A stretch of 9,603 bases of DNA from Hyphomicrobium_A sp035517115 (lineage in GTDB: Bacteria > Pseudomonadota > Alphaproteobacteria > Rhizobiales > Hyphomicrobiaceae), in contig DATIZL010000054.1 of assembly GCA_035517115.1 (NCBI GenBank), forward strand, positions 1 through 9,603. The letters are read 5' to 3'. A model generated the notes under the pieces. That model was not told where the DNA came from. It searched no databases and saw only the letters and a list, made by a program, of their open reading frames with translations. Both the position numbers and the translations under genes were made by a program. This document shows, piece after piece, positions 5,581-9,603 of the stretch (position 1 is the first letter of the stretch; the number at the start of each line of letters is the position of its first letter).

Positions 5581-7527
5581 ATGGCAGCTCCTGCCAAGGC
5601 GAAACGGCCCAAGCGCCCGACGCCGCGCTCGTGTCTCGGTCCGGTCGCGGACCTCGAGGCACACCTCCCCGCCGAGTGGTGGCGCAAGCTCTTCAACGCT
5701 CTCTACGTCAAGACCGACGGCGACGTGGTCGAGAACGTGGAGAATACGCGCCGCGAGGTCGACTTCATCCTCGGGGCCGCCGCCGTGCAGCCCTACAGCC
5801 AAATTCTCGATCTGTGCTGCGGCCAGGGCCGCCATTGTCTCGAGCTCGCGCGCCGCGGATTTAAGAACGTCACCGGCGTCGACCGCTCGCGCTATCTGAT
5901 CCGCCTCGCCAAGAAGCGCGCGCAGCTTGAGAAGCTGCAGGTGGTGTTCAAGGAAGGCGACGCGCGCAACCCGCGCCTGCCGGAAAACAGCTTCGACTGC
6001 GTTGCCATCATGGGCAACTCGTTCGGCTACTTCTCCAACAAGCAGGACGACGAGAAGGTGCTCGCCGCGGTCGGCAAGATCCTGCGTCCCTCGGGCCAGC
6101 TCGTGCTCGACATAACGGACGGCGCCTACATGGCCGACCACTTCGAGCGCCGTTCATGGGAGTGGATCGACGAGCATCACTTCGTCTGCCGCGAGCGCTC
6201 GCTGTCGGGCGACCGGGAGCGGCTCATCTCGCGCGAGGTGATCGTGCACGACGAGATGGGCGTCATCGCCGATCAGTTCTACGCCGAGCGCCTCTACACG
6301 CGTGACAGCATCGCCAAGCTGCTCGAGCAGACCGGCTTCCGCAACATCCGCCATCACGGCAACGCCGAAGCCCTCTCCGACCGCGACCAGGACCTCGGCA
6401 TGATGGCGCGCCGGCTTCTCTTGTCCGCCGACGGGCCGCAGATCACGCGCAAGCCCAAGGGCAAGGTGCAGCAGCTCGAGGTGACGGTGGTCATGGGCGA
6501 CCCGCGCCTCCCAGATGCGGTGAAGCGCGGGGGCGCCTTCAATCCCGAGGATCTGGAGACCATCCGCCGGCTCAAGGACGCGCTGTCGGAGCTGCCGGGC
6601 TACAATTTCCGCTACCTCGACAACCACACGACGCTCGACCGCGACTTGTCCGAGCTGCACACCGACCTCGTGTTTAACCTGTGCGACGAGGGCTTCAACA
6701 ACGACCCGTTCAAGGAGCTGCACGTCCCGGCCATGCTGGAGGCGCTGGGCCTTCCCTATACGGGGGCCGGGCCGTCCGCGCTCGCTGCCTGCTACGACAA
6801 GGGCCTCGTGCGCGCCGTCGCCATGACGCTCGACGTGCCGGTGCCGCTCGAGACGCACGTGCGCCCCGGCGACCAGGGCGCCACGCTGCCCTCGGTGTTC
6901 CCGGCGCTCTTGAAGCCGAACTACGGGGACAGCTCGCAGGGCATCACCAAGGACGCCGTGGTCAAAAACGAGAAGGCGCTGCTCGACTACCTCGAGCGCC
7001 TGCGCGCCTCGTTCCCCAAGCGCCCGATCCTGGTGCAGGAGTACCTGACCGGGCCGGAGTACTCGGTGACGCTCGTCGGCAATCCGGACCAGGGTCTGCG
7101 CGCGCTGCCGATCCTCGAGGTCGACTACTCGCGCCTCGATCCGAAGCTGCCGAAGATCCTCGGCTATGAATCGAAGTGGGAGCCCGACAGCGCCTACTGG
7201 ACGCAGATCCGCTACCAGGAGGCCGAGCTGCCCGAGATCGAGCAGCAACAGCTGATCGAGCACTCGGGGCGCCTGTTCGAGCGGCTCGGCTGCCGCGATT
7301 ACGCGCGCTTCGACTTCCGCGCCGACGCCAAGGGCGAGATCAAGCTCTTGGAGGTCAACCCCAATCCGGGCTGGTGCTGGGACGGCAAGTGCAACTTGAT
7401 GGCCGGCTTCCAGGGCATGCGCTACTCCGAGCTTCTGGGCCAGATCCTCGCCGCCGCGGTCGAGCGGCTCGGCATCGTCGCCAAACCCGCGCAGCAATCG
7501 GCCCCGCAGGTCGAGGCGGCGCAGTGA
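5581..7527 (+). CDS. Fusion of class I SAM methyltransferase and Ddl-like ATP-grasp ligase
   Basis: This 648-residue two-domain enzyme has a methyltransferase at about 40-280 with motif I ILDLCCGQGRHCLELA (75-90), acidic D101 in TGVDRS for the SAM ribose, and GDARNPRLPENSFD (126-139). A basic linker (about 285-297) leads to a D-Ala-D-Ala ligase-like ATP-grasp module at about 298-632. Its landmarks are FNLCDEG (365-371), LLKPNYGDSSQGI (443-455, ATP loop), VQEYLTGPEYSVTLVGN (485-501), D578 in ARFDF, and the Mg site EVNPNPG (591-597). Both active sites look intact, so it probably ligates an amino acid or similar carboxylate to an amine and methylates a substrate or product. It is unlikely to be the cell-wall Ddl, which is a single-domain enzyme. 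GAGG is 13 bases before ATG, a long spacing. The stop overlaps the tspO start. The substrate is unknown. Confidence 0.88.
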   Translation: MAAPAKAKRPKRPTPRSCLGPVADLEAHLPAEWWRKLFNALYVKTDGDVVENVENTRREVDFILGAAAVQPYSQILDLCCGQGRHCLELARRGFKNVTGVDRSRYLIRLAKKRAQLEKLQVVFKEGDARNPRLPENSFDCVAIMGNSFGYFSNKQDDEKVLAAVGKILRPSGQLVLDITDGAYMADHFERRSWEWIDEHHFVCRERSLSGDRERLISREVIVHDEMGVIADQFYAERLYTRDSIAKLLEQTGFRNIRHHGNAEALSDRDQDLGMMARRLLLSADGPQITRKPKGKVQQLEVTVVMGDPRLPDAVKRGGAFNPEDLETIRRLKDALSELPGYNFRYLDNHTTLDRDLSELHTDLVFNLCDEGFNNDPFKELHVPAMLEALGLPYTGAGPSALAACYDKGLVRAVAMTLDVPVPLETHVRPGDQGATLPSVFPALLKPNYGDSSQGITKDAVVKNEKALLDYLERLRASFPKRPILVQEYLTGPEYSVTLVGNPDQGLRALPILEVDYSRLDPKLPKILGYESKWEPDSAYWTQIRYQEAELPEIEQQQLIEHSGRLFERLGCRDYARFDFRADAKGEIKLLEVNPNPGWCWDGKCNLMAGFQGMRYSELLGQILAAAVERLGIVAKPAQQSAPQVEAAQ

Positions 7528-7976
7528 AGCGCGATTGGGCGCTTCTTGTCTTCCTCGCTCTCGTCGCCCTCGCGGCCTACTCGGGCATGCGGCACCTGCC
7601 GGGTCCGTTCTATGAGGCGCTGACCAAACCCGCATGGACGCCGCCCAACGGGCTGTTCGCGCCGGTGTGGGCCGTCCTCTACGTCACGATCGCAATGGCG
7701 GGCTGGATCGTCTGGCGCGCTCAGGGTCTCGGGGGCGCCTTCTGGGTCTGGCTCGTGCAACTCGCGCTCAACGCGGCCTGGCCGTGGATCATGTTCGGCG
7801 AGAAGGAGATCACGCGCGCGCTCTACGACATGATTGCGCTCTGGGTGATGATCCTCTTGTTCATACGGTTGGCGTGGCCCGTGCGCCGCACCGCGAGCCT
7901 GCTGTTCGTGCCCTATTTCCTATGGGTGACGTTCGCCGCCGCCCTCAACTTCGAGATCTGGCGGTTGAACAGCTAG
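7524..7976 (+). CDS. tspO: TspO/MBR family tryptophan-rich sensory protein
   Basis: This 150-residue, five-helix membrane protein is homologous to bacterial TspO and the mitochondrial translocator protein. Diagnostic motifs are KPAWTPPNGLFAPVWAVLY (35-53), LNAAWPWIMFG (82-92) and PYFLWVTFAAALNFEIWRLN (130-149), with the expected tryptophan richness. Family members bind porphyrins and other lipophilic ligands; in Rhodobacter TspO modulates photosynthesis gene expression and in Sinorhizobium it affects nutrient-deprivation responses. The start is GTG at 7524, which overlaps the TGA of the fusion gene by four bases (GTGA). Homology begins exactly there, whereas in-frame sequence upstream lies over the fusion gene's ATP-grasp region and is arginine-rich shadow. 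This overlap argues for translational coupling with the methyltransferase/ATP-grasp enzyme. Confidence 0.93.
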   Translation: MKRDWALLVFLALVALAAYSGMRHLPGPFYEALTKPAWTPPNGLFAPVWAVLYVTIAMAGWIVWRAQGLGGAFWVWLVQLALNAAWPWIMFGEKEITRALYDMIALWVMILLFIRLAWPVRRTASLLFVPYFLWVTFAAALNFEIWRLNS

Positions 7977-8004
7977 GCCGGATCCTCATCGTCCCTGTGG
8001 ATTT

Positions 8005-8022
8005 GCTCAACCAGCGTTGAGC
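8005..8022 (+). other. Hairpin between tspO and the zinc-ribbon gene
   Basis: GCTCAA (8005-8010) and TTGAGC (8017-8022) form a perfect 6-bp stem with loop CCAGCG, 28 nt past the tspO stop. No T-run follows, so termination is uncertain. The right arm TTGAGC also lies 17-18 bp before GCTAGCT (8040-8046) and could be the -35 of a promoter for the next gene. Confidence 0.25.
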
Positions 8023-8061
8023 CGCCGCTGGAGCGGGCTGCTAGCTTGCGGCGGAGGCGCA

Positions 8062-8868
8062 ATGATTCTCCCTATCTCCCAGGGCGCGACTGTCTTTGCC
8101 GAGCCGCGGACAGCCGGTATCTGCGCCGACTGCGGCGCGGGGGCGGCCGGCAACTTCTGCAGCACCTGCGGCGCGGATCTGCGCGAGCACGCGCTCGGTT
8201 TCTTCGGCCTTGCGCGGCGCAGCTTCCCCGCGGTCTATCTGCAACTCCTCAGCGCACCGATCCAAGGCACGGTGCAGCTTGCGGAGGACAAGACCTACCG
8301 CACGCACCTCTCGTTCATTTTGACGAGCATCGCGCTCTTCTGCTTGTTGATGCTGCCGACGCTACTCGGTGCCGCCGTCGCGGCTCCAGGAGCGCACGTC
8401 AGCGAGAGCATGCAGACTCTGATGCGGATTCTGTCGCAGGTCGGCGCTTATATCGGCACCGCGATCACGTTCCTGATCGCCTATGGCCTCTTCCGCTACT
8501 TCGCGCGTGAGCCGCGCACGCTCGGCGCCTATTTCAAGCTCTATTGCCTGGCGTTCGGCTTCGTGATGCCGATCTACGCGACCTACGAGTTCGTCACCCG
8601 GCACCTCCTAGGCGTCGCCGGCATGTCGTCGCTCGGAACGGTTACGCAGTGGACGCCGTCGGCGCTGCTTGCCGCCGCCTTTGCCTTGGTGCTGTGGGCC
8701 TACTTCATAGCGATCCACCAGCGCTTCTGGCGGCTGCCGCTGTGGAAGGCGGTCGTGCTCTACGTGATCGCCGCGACCAGCTCCTACCAGCTGAGCTTCT
8801 GGCTCATGTACGGCGTCGGACTGGTGACGACGAAGGTCCTGCTCGCAAGCGGGCTCCTGCAGACCTGA
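8062..8868 (+). CDS. Zinc-ribbon multi-pass membrane protein, function unknown
   Basis: This 268-residue protein begins with a treble-clef/zinc-ribbon motif, C21-x2-C24 and C33-x2-C36 (CADCG and FCSTCG), followed by an amphipathic stretch and about five hydrophobic helices (roughly 83-105, 125-147, 155-175, 197-218 and 228-252). The layout resembles DUF3667 or Yip1-like membrane proteins that carry an N-terminal zinc ribbon, but I cannot assign the family firmly and no catalytic motif is visible. The ATG at 8062 is chosen because GGAGG lies 4 bases upstream; a TTG at 8017 would add 15 residues and falls inside a hairpin. It follows tspO by 85 bp on the same strand and ends 18 bp from the convergent Aat-like gene. 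The domain architecture is seen directly; function is not known. Confidence 0.85.
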   Translation: MILPISQGATVFAEPRTAGICADCGAGAAGNFCSTCGADLREHALGFFGLARRSFPAVYLQLLSAPIQGTVQLAEDKTYRTHLSFILTSIALFCLLMLPTLLGAAVAAPGAHVSESMQTLMRILSQVGAYIGTAITFLIAYGLFRYFAREPRTLGAYFKLYCLAFGFVMPIYATYEFVTRHLLGVAGMSSLGTVTQWTPSALLAAAFALVLWAYFIAIHQRFWRLPLWKAVVLYVIAATSSYQLSFWLMYGVGLVTTKVLLASGLLQT

Positions 8869-8886
8869 GCTCGGCCCAACCCGCGC

Positions 8887-9591
8887 TTACGCGACGATGG
8901 CGGCGGGACCGGCCTCGACCGTCCACGGTCCTGGGCGCCCGCCGGCGTGCGCATGCTCTGCGAGCAGCCGCTCGTACTCGGCGCGCGGGATGAAGCGGGA
9001 GCCCATCGCCTCCATCAGGCCGCTCCACACCTTGCTGTCGTTGAGGACGTAGCCCCACTCGGCGAGATGATGATTGAGCACGTGCTGGGCGACCTTGGAC
9101 GCATTCGATTCACGGAAGAACAGCGACTCGGTGACGAAGATGCGCCCCACCGCGAGTCCGTAGCTGCCGCCGATGAGCCGGCCGTCCTCGCTCCACACCT
9201 CGACGGAATGCGCGTGGCCCTGATCATGCAGCTCGGCGTAAAGCCGCATAATCTGCGGCGTGATCCAGGTCAGCGTATGGGCGCGATTTGAGCGTGGGGC
9301 GGCGCAGGCCTTGATCACCTCGTCGAAGGCGGTGTCGAAGGTGACGCGCCAGGGCGTCTTGCGCAGGACCGGCCGCATGGTCTTCGGCACGTGCCGCTCG
9401 GGCAGGAACAGCACCAGGCGCTCAGCCTTGGTCCACCATTTGAGCGGGCCCACGTGCGCCATCGGGTAGAAGCCGAGCCGGGCGGCGGCGACAATCGTCT
9501 CCGGGCAAATGTCGCGGCACACGCCGCCGAAGGTATCGGGGCGGTCATGTGTCGCGGCCTGATCGGGGATGCGCGTGCCGCCGCGGGCCAT
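8887..9591 (-). CDS. Leucyl/phenylalanyl-tRNA-protein transferase (Aat) family, divergent
   Basis: Aat moves Leu or Phe from tRNA onto proteins with N-terminal Arg or Lys, marking them for ClpS/ClpAP (N-degron pathway). This 234-residue product shows the fold throughout: PETIVAAARLGFYPM (30-44), KWW (51-53), WRVTFDTAFDEVIKACAAPR (81-100), TWITPQIMRLYAELHDQGHA (108-127), SVEVWSEDGRLIGGSYG (129-145), VTESLFFRESNASK (153-166) and IPRAEYERLL (201-210). E155 and D185 are kept, but the usual D-x-Q reads D185-S-K187, and the Asn expected three residues further is Ser. A changed mechanism or substrate is therefore possible, and this may be a paralogue. The frame stays open to the window edge at 9603 and no ribosome binding site precedes ATG 9591, so the true start may lie outside, or be the GTG encoding residue 24. 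Confidence 0.85.
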   Translation of the reverse strand: MARGGTRIPDQAATHDRPDTFGGVCRDICPETIVAAARLGFYPMAHVGPLKWWTKAERLVLFLPERHVPKTMRPVLRKTPWRVTFDTAFDEVIKACAAPRSNRAHTLTWITPQIMRLYAELHDQGHAHSVEVWSEDGRLIGGSYGLAVGRIFVTESLFFRESNASKVAQHVLNHHLAEWGYVLNDSKVWSGLMEAMGSRFIPRAEYERLLAEHAHAGGRPGPWTVEAGPAAIVA

Positions 9592-9603
9592 ATCGGCGAG
9601 CGT

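Noticed and set aside
5581..7527. Two separate genes joined by a sequencing error
   Set aside because: The frame is continuous through the linker with uniform codon use and no stop or start signal between the domains, so a true fusion is the simpler reading.
6154..7635. Minus-strand open frame (493 residues) opposite the fusion gene
   Set aside because: No recognisable motif, no ribosome binding site, and composition typical of a GC-driven antisense shadow.

Overview
The window is GC-rich DNA with strong G/C bias at third codon positions. It most likely comes from an alphaproteobacterium, probably of the order Hyphomicrobiales (Rhizobiales). This rests on the guaB / MAPEG / RsmB-family gene order, the PsiF-repeat and YidB-type small proteins, the TspO homologue and the REP-type intergenic palindromes. 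No tRNA, rRNA, CRISPR array or insertion sequence is visible.

Layout. Positions 1-440 hold no convincing gene, only a long inverted repeat near the left edge and, at the right end, a hairpin that probably terminates the first minus-strand gene. Two small minus-strand genes follow: a four-helix membrane protein resembling part of heme-copper oxidase subunit I (441-824), and a secreted 80-residue protein made of two PsiF-type repeats (961-1203). A three-unit, 11-bp-period direct repeat resembling a PhoB binding site lies between them. A structured divergent intergenic region separates them from a plus-strand YidB/DUF937 gene (1409-1783).

The middle of the window is a housekeeping block on the plus strand. 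It comprises guaB (IMP dehydrogenase), an inverted pair of REP-like elements, a MAPEG-family membrane protein, and an RsmB-type rRNA cytosine-C5 methyltransferase that starts with GTG 4 bp after the MAPEG stop. From memory of related genomes, guaA often follows in this neighbourhood; here it does not.

Downstream of a structured leader (5408-5580) is the most distinctive gene. It encodes a 648-residue fusion of a class I SAM methyltransferase to a complete D-Ala-D-Ala-ligase-like ATP-grasp domain (5581-7527). Its stop overlaps the GTG start of a TspO/MBR-family gene (7524-7976), so the two are probably translationally coupled. A zinc-ribbon, multi-pass membrane protein (8062-8868) follows. Converging on it from the right is a minus-strand gene of the leucyl/phenylalanyl-tRNA-protein transferase (Aat) fold (8887-9591, perhaps open at the window edge), in which residues matching two proposed catalytic positions appear replaced.

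How the genes may work together. guaB, MAPEG and the rRNA methyltransferase look like a conserved neighbourhood rather than a pathway. The fusion enzyme with TspO, and possibly the Aat-like transferase nearby, could be an uncharacterised amino-acid or peptide modification system, since ATP-grasp ligases and Aat-fold enzymes both make amide bonds. That link is inferred from proximity only.
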